NCBI RefSeq assembly: GCF_000208745.1
Contig: NC_030854.1
Coordinates: 28,568,821-28,632,820, forward strand
Source: Theobroma cacao
Taxonomy: Eukaryota > Streptophyta > Magnoliopsida > Malvales > Malvaceae
Direction: 5' to 3'
Length of the DNA: 64,000 nt
This document shows positions 48,460 to 60,293 of the stretch, piece by piece (the stretch's first letter is position 1; every line of letters starts with the position of its first letter). Below the pieces are notes generated by a model. It worked only from the letters and a program-made list of their open reading frames with translations. It did no database searches and was not told the DNA's origin. The position numbers were made by a program, and so were the translations under genes.

Positions 48460-51400
48460 ATGGAAGCCATGGAAGTCGACTCGCAAACGCAGCTGCAGAG
48501 AAAACAATCTGCTTACCTCTCGTTGGTTAGTTATTCTCTTTTCCTGTGCCCCATTTTCTACCTTTAATTCTTTTCAGCTCCATTTTTTCTGTAATATCCT
48601 AAAATCTCATCACATGTTGAAGAGAATTAATCGCTTTTATTTTATTTTATTTTATTTTTGGGGTGGGGGTGTTGTAGGATGAGAATTTCGAGATTCAGAA
48701 CGAAGTTTACAGAGGCCAACAGTACAGTCAAATTTACTTTGCTCGTCTCCACATGATGAGAACTTTGCTTTATTCCCTTGCTCCCAACTGGAAATCCCAT
48801 CTCCCCGGTAACCTATCTTTTACAATTATTTTATTTGTTTTAGAATCAAAAGCTTCCAATGTTTAGCATTCTTTTTCTGAGGTCAAAATTATTTTTTCTT
48901 TTTTGTGGGTTTAATTACGTATGGTCGCTGAACTCTGCTTTATAAATTTAGTTTTTTGGGTAGCCAGCTTTGGTGAGGTATTTTTTTTTATTTTGCTCAA
49001 TTTTGGCGAGGTTATTTGGTTGGAAGTATTTGTTCAATTTGTTTTTATTGTTCATGTGGGTCACTTTTGGCTGTTTTTATTGCTATTTACGTTAAATAAA
49101 TATTGTAATTTGCAATTTCATAGGGTTTTAAGGTTTTGGCAGGCCTATGTTAGTTCAATAGTATGGCAAAAGTTTTTGGTATTGGCTTTTAATTGGTTGT
49201 GAGCTTACTTGGTGATTATATGGACTCATTTTGGAGGTTTTGAGGTGATTAGAATTGGAAGGGAATGTTTTAATTACTTGCATTGTGGTGGCTGGCTAGT
49301 CGATGATAGTGGATTTCCAATTCAAAAGCTTGTACAAGGTGACAGTATGTGTTTTGGGAAAATTGAATTCTGATAACTTACTAGGTTTTAATTGCTTATT
49401 TTTACGGCGAGCTTGCTATTAATATCATTTGTGTGTATTTAGGATTCTGTTTTCTACATTGTTTTAGTTTTTCATGTAGAATTTTGAAGCACTAAGAACC
49501 AAGCCAGTCCTCACAATGTTGACGTTTTGAATAAATTAGTACTTTGATCAAGTTTCAGTGATTTAAAAGTTATTTCTTTGGATTGTGTTTTTTCAGTTTG
49601 TACAGTTTTGGGGCTAGAAGAAGGCAAAGAATGCATCATTGTTGGGACCCTTTACAAGCACATGAAACTCAAACCTTGCATTCTTGATGAATACTCTAAG
49701 GAGGTATTATGGTTGTTAATGGATGCAATCCATTTGTGTTGGTTTTATTTCATTTTGTATGTTGAAATTTAGATGTGGAATTCAATATTATTTGACTTCT
49801 AAATTTGTTGCTGTAATTTTCAGAGGTCTACTGCCCCTCTTGTAAAACCTCATAATTTTATGCATCAAGATGATTATTTGGTTTTGGAAGATGAGAGTGG
49901 AAGAGTTAAGCTTGGTGGCACTATGCTTTCACCTTCTGTTTATGTAACAGGTCAGTATTGCTGACAATTGACTGTAATATAGAAATTTCTATTTGCATCG
50001 ACCTATTTTTATTAATTCATTGGAAATGACCGCATTTCTTGCAATTGATTGCTTCTAAGCCTTGTGTACAAATATTATTAATTATACTCTTCTAGAATTT
50101 TATCATATTAGCATGTTGAGAGCTTGAACTATTTGGCTCATCCATCCTTTTCCTCTCGAAGACACTCAGTTTTACTAACTCATCATTCCTGAACTTTCCT
50201 TTTCTTCTTCTTCTTTTTAAATAAAAGCTTCTGCTATCTATAAAAGGCATGTCATTGATTGAACCTAGACTTCTATGCATAATTAAGGCTAGACTTAATG
50301 AAATTTATGGATTCAAACATTGTTCTTATGAAGCATGTTGATTTTGCACGTACATGATACATTTGATAGGTGTTGTCATTGCATTGCATGGGAAGGAAAC
50401 CACTGCAGGGGACTTCTTTGTTGAAGATGTTCTGGAAGCTGGCCTACCACCTCAGATTGAGCGGCCGCTGCAATCAAGTATGATATGTTCCCCCCTCCAA
50501 AATTTTTATTGCACCAGAAATCTGCCACTTGTTTGTTGGTCATAGTCATTCCTCATGTTAAGTAGTCTGCATAAAGTGTTTATCCCTGTTTAAATTAATA
50601 CTACCATCTAATTTGCTAGGAAAATCAGGCATGGCTCTGAAAACTGATTTTCTTCGTTTGTGCTAAAATAGAGAAATTATTAGAACAGGTTATCGATTCA
50701 CAATTTATAAATTAAAAGTTATAGTCTTTCTGACTGTGAGGAAATGGAGTGACAAATTGGTCCTGAAATGATTCATCAATGAAAGCTGCAAATCTTCTGC
50801 TGATTCATGATGTGATTTTCAGTCATCATCAAGTGTTGAGAATCAGAGCTCTCTTCTCTCTTTCTCTCTCAATCTCTGTATCTCTTACCCATGATCTTTC
50901 AGGACATGACATGTCCTAAGTATGTCAAAGTAATCCTACAAATTGTACCTTGTTTTGTCTCATTTCCATTGTTATGATTTTTCTCGTACTTTTTGAAGTG
51001 ATTACAATGAATTGCGCCTGCTAGTTGTTTTTTTGTCAGATATCTCCCATTATATCTCAATAATGGGTTTGAGTATTGAAATTGGTAGGAAGAAAATTAG
51101 CTTTGATAACATATGGCTGGACCTTTTCTTAACTTGGATATTTGGACTTAATTGGCTCATGAACCCAAGGCCTTGTAATTTTCTTTCAGTATACATAGTT
51201 AAACTGTGTATGAAAGTTTGGCATTTCTGTGTCTTTAAACAGTGCCTCAAAATTTTCAAATTTTGACTGTGGGCAGGAGAAGATAAGTATGTCGTTTTTG
51301 TCTCCGGGCTTACTGTTGGGAGCGGCGCTTCTAATCCCCTTCAATTTCAGCTTCTTGTTGATCATATAACAGGACATTTGGGAGATGAAGAGGTTCTTGC

Positions 51401-54314
51401 AGTTTCTGTTGTATTCTTTTTTTTTTCCAATCCATTGTCCTGAATATCTTGTGAACTGTTACTGCTTGCTTACTTCATAATATTTGATTGAATAGGAGCA
51501 AGGCCTTGCAGCAGACATAGTTCATCTTGTGATTGCTGGGAACTCTGTTGAAATTTCTCGTGGACTTCTTAACGGACAGGTGAAATTTTTCCTCTCTTTT
51601 CTAAGTCTGTTAATATGGCAAGCCTGTCAAGATTTTCTGTTGCAAGTTTTTATCTTTTTGTTACTTGCTTTTTTAAATCATTGGCCTCTTTTCAAAATCT
51701 CTTGTCAGAGTAGTCTGACAGTAATAATAGTCTCCTACTCTCATTGTGGATTATGGTTATAGCACTTACACCCTTTCCCCTTCTCTAATTAAACAATAAT
51801 CATAAATTCTGTATCGATCCCCCCCTTTCTCTTTCCCACAACAACAACAAAGAATTGAACTTTCTATTTAGCAAAATATTTCTGGCAAAAGGTCTTGCTG
51901 TTGAAGTATTTCCATATAATGTTGACAATTAAAAATCATCATTATTTTTATTATTGCATGAAATACCAAAATGTGGAGAGGTGATATTTTATAAAGTCCT
52001 GAAGGCATCTACCTGATACTTGAGTAATGTTGTTTGGGCAGAATTTAGCTTCTAAGGACCAGTCAAGGTTGTCTGAGCCAATTAAAGAGCTGGATATTTT
52101 GTTGACTCAGGTTTTGTCCTTTTCACCACTGTTATGATTTAGCAACTTAAGGTTAGCTTCTTATAGTTCGCATACTGTTCTTGTTGCTTACTAATTTTTA
52201 CTTATGTTCAGATTGCTGCAAGTTTGCCGTTGGATATCATGCCTGGATCTAATGACCCTGCAAATTTTTCTTTGCCTCAGCAGGTTTGCTTTATATGTTG
52301 AGATAGTGTACGTTACAACTGCTTTTGTATCATTTCTAATATCCTTCGCCTTCAGCCTTTGAACAGATGCCTTTTTCCAGGGTCAGCAACTTATAACACT
52401 TTTAGGTCCTGTACCAATCCTCATTGCTTTGAGCTTGATAACATCAGGTAATACATGAATATATCTTATTGTAAGTGCTCACCTAAATTTGATGGATGCT
52501 GATTGCTGACATTGTGCTTCTTTATTTTCAAGATTTCTTGGAACATCGGGTCAGAACATAAATGATCTCACTGAGTATTCAGAGGCAAAGGATAAAATTG
52601 ACTTTCTGGAAAGGACATTAAGATGGAGGCATCTTGCCCCAACAGCACCTAATACTCTTGGTAAAACTTTTATATATTCTTATATTTTCATTCTTAAACT
52701 AGTGGAATATGCATCTTTATACATTATAGTCATTTGTATATGTTAACTTGGAAATTGTTAGAGGCCAGCATCAGTGAGTCATATAGTCCCCCAATAATTG
52801 GAAAAAGAAATTTTCAAAGAAGGAAAAAGGACTTACTTTATGGAATAAGGTTCCTCAGTTCAATAATGAAAGATTGGTACTGATTAATAATACAACATTA
52901 ACATGTTTGATCTTGAGTTTAAAATAAATTAAATAACTGTTTTATCATGTTAAATTAACTTAGGTATAACAGTTTAAAAAACCTTTTCTCCTGATTATTT
53001 GCTTTTTTAATAATTAATTTTGCTTGTCACCTGAAATATATTTTCTGGTTCTGTTACTGCCCAACAAGCTGCTAACCTGTGGTGATGCAACATATTCTGT
53101 AAAGAAATCAGGAAACTGGTGGATTTTTGTCCTCCTCATGAGCTTATGTAAATTGTTACTGCTTTTGTTATCTGACAGGATGTTATCCTTTCACTGATCG
53201 GGATCCCTTCCTAATTGGTAGCTGCCCTCATGTTTACTTTGTTGGTAATCAGGAAAAGTATGAAACTCGCTTGTTAAAAGGTAATTACTCCAAACCTTGC
53301 ACTTAACAATTCAAAATTACCTTTCAAGCAGAAGGAAAAAGATAACAGTATCCTTATTTTTCATTACCTGGCCAATAAAACTCAACTTACAATTAACTCA
53401 TGCAGGATCGGAAGGGCAATTAGTAAGACTTATTTGCATTCCTAGATTCTGTGAAACAGGAGTTGCTGTTGTGGTAAGCATTTGTCTTCTTCAAAGATGT
53501 TAAACTTGGAAATCAAGTTAGCATGTTTGTGTTAGTTTGTGGAGATGCATGTGTGTGTTAGACTTACCTAAGGTCTAAGCTACTACGGAGGAAATGTTGG
53601 TTTATATCATTCCTACATGATGAACGATGTCCTCCATCTATCAAATAGTGCATTATTACTTTCATACAGTCAGAAAGAGTATAATTGTGCTTGCTATCCT
53701 TTATCCAAAATCAAACCTCTCCACTAAATAAATGATAAATCATGAGGTGCTTTGGTTAATGTCAGCCTGTTCAAAAGACAAGAAACATCATAGTCATCCA
53801 CCCGATGTATGTGAGTAAAAAGTTATTGTTACACATCTAGGACTCTTCTTGATCAGGCATCTAGATTGAGATGACTTGGGTTTAACTTTAACTTGAATAG
53901 CCACCTATTCTCCACCCCCCTCCCCCTCCTTGAGAAGAAAGGAAAGTACTAGTTGGATTGTGTCAAAGAAAAGAACAGATAATAAGCTTTCATGACTTTT
54001 TTGCTACTTTTCTGTCTCTATCAGTTCAATGTGTTATTTATGCTCCATTTGTTAGCATAAAGGAAAAGTGTATAATATAATAAATTCTTTTCACTGTAAT
54101 TCTAACGATGTTGCCCAGAGAAGTGAAAGTTTATGGAATTTTTTGCAGGTCTAAAGACACATAGGCTTATGTCTTATTTCTTTCACTTACATGATGATAA
54201 GCTTTCTCTGGTAACATTAACCATCCATGCTAATTTATGTTTTTTCTGTTGCAGCTCAACATGAGAAATCTCGAATGCCATGCTCTAACTTTTGGGACTC
54301 AATTCAGCTCATAA
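48460..54314 (+). CDS. POLD2: DNA polymerase delta small (regulatory) subunit 2
   Basis: Non-catalytic B-subunit that bridges the catalytic POLD1 to the other subunits of DNA polymerase delta in the nucleus, for lagging-strand synthesis and repair. Fourteen exons join in frame: 48460-48525, 48678-48807, 49597-49703, 49824-49950, 50370-50477, 51277-51392, 51496-51579, 52042-52110, 52212-52283, 52356-52447, 52533-52660, 53179-53280, 53406-53473 and 54255-54314, giving 442 residues, about the size of plant POLD2. The N-terminal OB-fold part has [13 protein letters not shown] and [17 protein letters not shown] (about 115-131). The inactivated calcineurin-like phosphoesterase part has VFVSGL (about 185-190), [10 protein letters not shown] (228-237), [15 protein letters not shown] (279-293), [13 protein letters not shown] (324-336) and [14 protein letters not shown] (about 378-391). 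The start is the first ATG; a second in-frame ATG is three codons later. All borders are GT-AG; the donor after exon 6 (GTTCTT) is weak. Confidence 0.96.
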
Positions 54315-55986
54315 AATGGTATGGAGTTTTAATACCAGTCAGTGTTGTGGAACTGCTAAAAGTTTACTAACTTGTGAACTATTCATGATTGATGACAATT
54401 TATATGGGAAAAAAAATCAGTGATGCAACCTACATCGAACAAAGAAAACAATGGTTGTTCTTCCCTTTCGTTTGTTAATTAAAGTACATGACTGGTGAGT
54501 AAAACCGAATATGATGTTTTGTGCATGATCCGCCTCCGTGTCTCTTCTGTTTAAAGTATAAATTTTGATGGAAAAGACATGGATAGGATAATATTAACTC
54601 CATGATGAACAGGGTGCTTCAGCATGCTGACATCATTTTTTTTTTCCTACTTTTGCTTAATATTAGGCCTTGTGAAAGGAGAGTTACAGTAGCTTGACTG
54701 CTAATACAAGTTTTTTTTTATCTTACTTGGTGCATATGGGGAAGTAAAATTCAAGGAGGGAGTGGGGATTTGAACATTAGACGTTCGTGTTTTTAAGAAA
54801 GGTAACTAGGATTAGTTCAAATTTGAGTTGTGACAAGTTTCTTATCTTTGAAGTGTTAACATACAAAAAAGAAAAATGAGATTATCTGTCCTCATGTTTA
54901 TGGAGAATAACAAAAAAAAAAAAAAGATATTCAAAGTCTTTGCTTAAAGTCCATCTTAGAGAGGATGGTGACGGGACAGATGTACAAGTGCACCTGAAAC
55001 TAGAAAGATGTGTTTCACTGGGGGACATCCATGTAAAGAGCTAGGAAAAGGAGCTCAGAGTCAGCGAAGTGAGGATCTGGCGTTTAATAGGGCGCGGTAA
55101 AGCTATACGATCCGTATGAAAAAGAACCTCTTTGCAATGAATGAATGGTCGGCTGAAATATTGATGCAAAGGAGTTTCATCTTTCTCCATTTTGGGTGGC
55201 TTCTGTTTCTCCATCATAACCTAAAATCCACTGACAGTTGAGCACTAAAACCCTATTACGTGTTCTTCAGGGGACTCTCGTTAGATTTTCAACTCCAAGG
55301 GATACGCATATGGCCTTTTTTTTCTACTTTTTAAGAATTAGATTTTGTTTATTTATCTCCTTTTTTTTTTCCTTTTACAAAATAAAAAATGTAGAAGGTG
55401 ATCCATCAAAGCATTTATTTATATGTAATTAAACAGGCACAAAAAAAGTGTCAAGTAGATCATTCCCACTCTATCAACGATAGCCCCACCCAATAATAAA
55501 ATGTCATGTCAACTCAACTTATCATGTCAAAATTTAGTAGCAAATTAAAATCACAATTAGTAGCAAAACTTTAGTGTTCAATTTTTCTTCTCCCTTGCTT
55601 TTTCCCCTTTTCCTCTCACAGGCTAACATGTGCCATTAGATTCAAATCGTCTTCTCTCTTGTTTTTCCCCTGCTTCCGAACCCACATTCATTAGAACAAT
55701 CCGACACGAGAGGTTTAGTTAATATGGCACGTTATTAGTGGGTGGGACTATGATGGGTATGATCTACTTAATAATTTTTCAAAGAGAAGGCAACTAAACG
55801 TTGTGAATTGATTCAACCATCCAATTATTGCCCAAAGTTCTAATTCAACACCAATCTTGAAACAAATATACTATCTATAATTTCAAGATTTTCTATTCGC
55901 CAAATCTTTAACAAGTTATCCCTTTTACTATGAATAGTCCAAATTCATTTCATTTGTTTGTTTTTAAGCATGCACATGCTTAAATT

Positions 55987-56094
55987 GTTTCCTTTGAAAA
56001 AAAAGATTTGTATTTATCTTACATAATCAAGAAATGTTTTGTTTCCTTTGAAAAAAAAGATTTGTATTTATCTTACATAATCAAGAAATGTTAA
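55987..56094. repeat. Tandem duplication of a 54-bp unit
   Basis: 55987-56040 and 56041-56094 are identical except for the last two bases. The unit begins GTTTCCTTTGAAAAAAAAG. There is no N at the join. Confidence 0.95.
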
Positions 56095-56708
56095 CGATTG
56101 TCTATAATCACGGGTTATAATGATATTAATTAAAAAAATTATAATTAATATATATATATATATATATTTTATTTAAATTTGATACGTATAATTTATTAAT
56201 AAACATGAACTAATACTTCCAAGCAGCCGTTAAGACATTAACCATTGCATGATTTTGTATGGTATTCCTAGTAAACCTTCACATGAAACCGCAGCCATTG
56301 AATCTCCCTTTTACTTTCTCAAAGAGATCCCATTTTTCTGAGCCACCCACAATGTTTTGTCAGCAAAACAACGTGGGGAGAGCGCATTTTACACGGAGAT
56401 CCGACCAAGGTGGAAAATTTGAAGTAGCATGACATGCAATGTAATGCAATATATCTTGTTTTGTCTTCATCAAGATCACATGCCATTGCCTCACATCCTG
56501 CTGCTAAAAAAGATCCCATCATTCTTCCTCCCTTCATCCCAACGTAACGGCTATATTTTGCCAACCCTTCTAATTATTCAAATGGTTCACTTACCCCAAC
56601 GGTCCTTTCCCATTTTCCCACCTAGTGTTGGCCGCAACCCAACAAAATCCACCCCATCATTTATATTCCCCTCCATTTCTGGCCCAAAATCTCTTAACCC
56701 CAAATAAC

Positions 56709-56728
56709 TCTCTCTCTCTCTCTCTCTA
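56709..56728 (+). repeat. (CT)n microsatellite in a 5'UTR
   Basis: Ten CT units ending a few bases before the ATG at 56735. CT-rich leaders are common in plants and can act in core promoters. Confidence 0.85.
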
Positions 56729-56734
56729 CTAACA

Positions 56735-57503
56735 ATGGAAGCTGCCGATGCTAATCCTAGTAATGTTCAAGTTCAACATGTGACTAAAAAATCATCTGAC
56801 GAGCTGCTGAGGAAGTTTGCTGAACTGGAAGGTGACGACGATGACAAGGGTCCAGCTAGGAAGGAGTTAAGGGTGGTGGTCAAACGGCGGAAAAGAAGTA
56901 CTGGTACCGCGTTGAGGAGAAGGGAAGGTGATTATAGTCAGTGTGAGAGTCCTTCAGGCAATGGAAGCACAAGCTTGGCTGAGAGGAAATGGCTTCTCCC
57001 CCCGGCGGTGACGCGGCGGTCGGCATTGCTGAGGCAACTTGGGATTGGGAGGTCGCAGATAAGAGCTAGGGAAATCAGGAACAGGTCCCTGTTTGGCACC
57101 ATTGAGAAGGTAAGAGTTAAAAGGCTTTGTTATTTTCTTGCACGAGGAAGTTAAAAGATTAAGGAAATGCATATTAATTATATATTAATTTCTTTAAAAA
57201 AAAAAATCAATCTCAAAATTTAGAGGTGACACAGAATAAATGAAGAGGTGAGAGATTAATAACAAAATCATGATAATTTAATATTACATCATTACCTAAT
57301 CGCTACTCTTAGACAATTGGACATAGATATGATTATGCCCATCATTTTCAATAGAGAAGGGGACAAGAAAATGACCCAAACCAAAATCTTTCATCTCCAA
57401 TTTGGTAAGTTGATAATAAACTATTTCTTCTGCTAATCAAATTGAAATAATTGACTTCACACCAGGGGCGGAGCGTCCCTTGTGAATGCGGGACCACGAA
57501 TTT

Positions 57504-57539
<36 letters not shown>

Positions 57540-58223
57540 GCCTCAAAATAATTTTTTATCAAATTATTAATACAATATGTTATATATATTTTAATGGACC
57601 ACGAATTTATGATGTGTTCTCAATGATTTTAAAAAATTTCACCAATATGTTATTTTTTTATTAATCTTAATTATATAATATATTTTTTATATGTTTAATG
57701 TTTTATATTTAGTTTAAAAAAATTATTTTTAAGTATTTAGTCTTTAAACAATACTGATAATATAAAAAAATTATTAATATTATATATCGTATTTAATTAT
57801 TTATATTATATATATATATATATTTTTTATCTTTAACTTTTCAATAAAAACTGACTAGCTCTGCCCTTACTTCACCAATATGATTAAAATATCTTGATAC
57901 ACACTTAATAATGTAATGAATTATAGTCACTAAAAACCCTTTTTAATTTTATAAGATAAGATAAGAAGAATGTGGTTCATATTTTGTCCTTGTTTTAAAA
58001 CAAAACCTAATTATTAATTAGATACCAAACATTTTCAAGCTCGTCTCTTCTGGGAAGGAAATGTAGCTTCTTGGGTTGGTTTTTTCTGTTTTCTCTTCTT
58101 CTTCGTTATACTTTTGGCTTTTTTTTAATGCAGACATGGCGTAAAACTATAGAGGGAGCTTCAAAGGTTTTCATGGAGAAACACTATAACAGGCACAGGC
58201 GTCTGGTTAATGATGTTGTCTAA
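56735..58223 (+). CDS. Uncharacterised small basic plant protein, two exons (154 aa)
   Basis: I do not recognise this gene. Exon 1 is 56735-57109 and exon 2 is 58134-58223, with standard GT-AG borders (AAG before GTAAGA; TGCAG acceptor) and the phase kept, giving 154 residues. The ATG has a good plant context (ACAATGG). The N-terminal part has an amphipathic SSDELLRKFAELE (20-32) followed by DDDDK, then a nuclear-localisation-like KRRKR (50-54). A Ser/Gly-rich linker (70-80) leads to LAERKWLLPPAVTRRSALLR (81-100) and to the very basic GRSQIRAREIRNRSLFGTIEK (105-125). Exon 2 adds TWRKTIEGASKVFMEKHYNR (126-145) and ends HRRLVNDVV. The composition suggests a nuclear protein that binds nucleic acid or protein; this is inference. 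An earlier-stopping product would result if the intron were retained (stop at 57152). A hAT-like element sits in the intron. It might correspond to the locus next to POLD2 in Arabidopsis, unverified. Confidence 0.82.
57463..57869. mobile_element. Non-autonomous hAT-like element inside an intron
   Basis: The ends read CAGGGGCGGAGC and, reverse-complemented, TAAGGGCAGAGC, a 9-of-12 inverted repeat of the type usual for plant hAT elements. The flanking 8-mers are CTTCACAC (57455-57462) and CTTCACCA (57870-57877), matching at six of eight places as expected for an old 8-bp target duplication. The 407-bp interior is AT-rich with a TA microsatellite (57507-57536) and no coding frame. Confidence 0.6.
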
Positions 58224-60209
58224 GTAGAGCTGAAGACTAGCTAGGAAATGGGAATTCAATTTTAGGCCTTGTAAGACTTGGGGGAGAAAGGCTCAGCAAT
58301 TTGTATATGTAGTATTGTTACTTCCTATTCATTTATATTTTTTTGGTTATCAGCAAAATAAAGAATGATCAATTTCAATTCAATCTCACTCATGGAATAC
58401 TTTTGAGTGTAAAATGTATAAATAAATAAATATGTGATAAAGGTTACAAGCTTAAATATAAGAAACATTTCATGCATTTTACACAGAATTAAAAGAAGTG
58501 ACATGTTCAAATGCAAGACTTGTTAACTAAGCTGGCCCCTCTTTTGGTGGCATAAGGCTGTGTAGGTAATTGAGCTCAACAATGAACTGGAGAAGAAAAA
58601 GATGATCGATCTGTTTTGATTCCGAGCTAGTTTTCATGACCCTGGAATTTACATACAAATACACATTGCTCCAACTTCAATGCAGAAAGAGATGAGATAA
58701 GTTGCATAATTTACAAGATAAGATGTGTCTGTTGCTGCTGAAGTTCCAAGCCATCACATCAAAGGAGAAGAACTTCAGCAGTATTTTCACCTTGGGAGAG
58801 CCAGCACAACACCAAGATTTTGGAAGTTCCTTTCATTGGGGACATTTTGAAATTTGAACACCTCCCTTTTGTATCTGTTCATTTGATATTGACAAAACCT
58901 ACAGAAATCAGCACCGTCTGATTGAATGTGGTGGCGGGGTCAATCAAATGCTGATGCTGGAAAAACTGCAATATCTATAATTTATTGCAAAACTTTATGA
59001 TTGATTGGTGGCCTTAGAGATTAAGATTGGAATGGTTTTATAGGTAAGCTAAAACACATTGACAGGCTTGTGACACACACACACACACACGCACAAAAAG
59101 AAAAGAAAGCCTCAGTTTCACATGCCACGATGTCACATGATATTGAGGCCTTTTTAGTTTTGGAAAAGAACATAACTCTACCACACAACAACATCCCATT
59201 TCCTCCCTCTCAGGGCTCAGTCTTTGCAGAAACAACTTGTAGCTGTTGGAACCCACCTACTCATCTACACGCGTCTTCCTTCAATATCTTTTATTCAGAT
59301 TGTTTCGACTTGTAACTACTGAACATAACAAATGTTTTCTCCAATGTACATGCCTTCCTTTTTGTGACCTTTTTCCCTTTGCTTGGAACCAGAAGCGGCG
59401 CGCTGGAGGCCACTCTAAAGATCCATAAAGGAGGATAAAGCTCTCCCAAAAGAGAAATAATATAAACAAGAGAGAAGGCTTCAGACTTTGAGTTGTTCTT
59501 CTGTTTAAGTGAGCTGACTCACAACAGAAGCATCAATTTGGCTGAGTTGGGGTTTTAAGCTCAGTTTCCCAATTATTCGAGAATAAGCAGATTTGAATAT
59601 CTAAACTGATTTTCCTTTCATTATTAAAACAGCAAAAGAAAGAAATAAAGAGGGGTCCCAGATCCGGGGTCAGCATCTAATCTTCAAATTAATGGCATCA
59701 TCGTAATTTTCACTCTACGCATAAAATTAGGAAAGAAAGAAAAAGAAAAGGTTGGCCCTTTTCTTCTTTCTGTTTCTGAAAAAGCAAAAGAAAATTAAAA
59801 AAAAAAAAGAAGAAACAAAAGCATTGCTATTAGCTCATAGGCTTCGTCAACTTTTCTTTTCCTTTACAAAAAAAAAAAAAACACTTCCTGAAAAAAATCC
59901 ACTTTCTCTCTCTGCAACTCTTCTCTCTAAAACGCCCCCCACTTTTCTCTCTGTCTCTCTGATCCAGCAAATTCTTCATCTTTTCTTCTCTTTCTTCACA
60001 TTTCTTCTTCTTTAATCCATCAACTCTAACTACTACCTTCAAAGACTTCAACTTTCTTCACTTTTCCAAAAAACCCAAACCGAAATTCACTTCCTTAGAT
60101 TAAAGAACTTGGTGGGGTTCTCCAAAATTTTTACTAGCTAAACCTTAAAAGCCCAATTTTTTTTCTTTCAAAGTGAAAGGTTCAATAAAGGGTATTGTTT
60201 TTAAGGGAA
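58224..60209. other. Intergenic DNA and leader of the PP2C gene
   Basis: The 3'UTR of the preceding gene lies at the start. A (CA)n microsatellite occurs at 59073-59090. From about 59750 the sequence is rich in C/T tracts (for example 59901-60060), as in a plant 5'UTR. No other gene was seen. Confidence 0.5.
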
Positions 60210-60293
60210 ATGAGGGATGTTTTCATGGTTGGCAAGGATAGCTCTCGCTTGTTGGAGACCAGTGAGTCGATATGCCCGTATGAACAAGGATAA
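60210..60293 (+). promoter_or_regulatory. Upstream ORF overlapping the PP2C start codon
   Basis: An ATG at 60210, seven bases before the PP2C ATG and in another frame, opens 27 codons ending at TAA 60291-60293 inside the coding region. Its context is AAATGAG, with the second codon starting A rather than G. Scanning ribosomes that start here would miss the main start, so it may lower PP2C translation. Confidence 0.55.

Larger units (their letters stand above)
54315..56734. other. Intergenic DNA between POLD2 and the small basic-protein gene
   Basis: POLD2 3'UTR at the start. A GC-richer stretch at 54955-55230 (GGTGACGGGACAGATG, TAATAGGGCGCGGTAAAGC) has no open frame and unknown origin. 55987-56094 is a 54-bp tandem duplication. 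The last 100 bases contain the leader of the next gene with a (CT)n tract (56709-56728). Confidence 0.5.

Noticed and set aside
59038..59469. Several 60-81-codon frames around 59.0-59.5 kb
   Set aside because: Overlapping frames on both strands next to a CA microsatellite, with no conserved motif; treated as intergenic.
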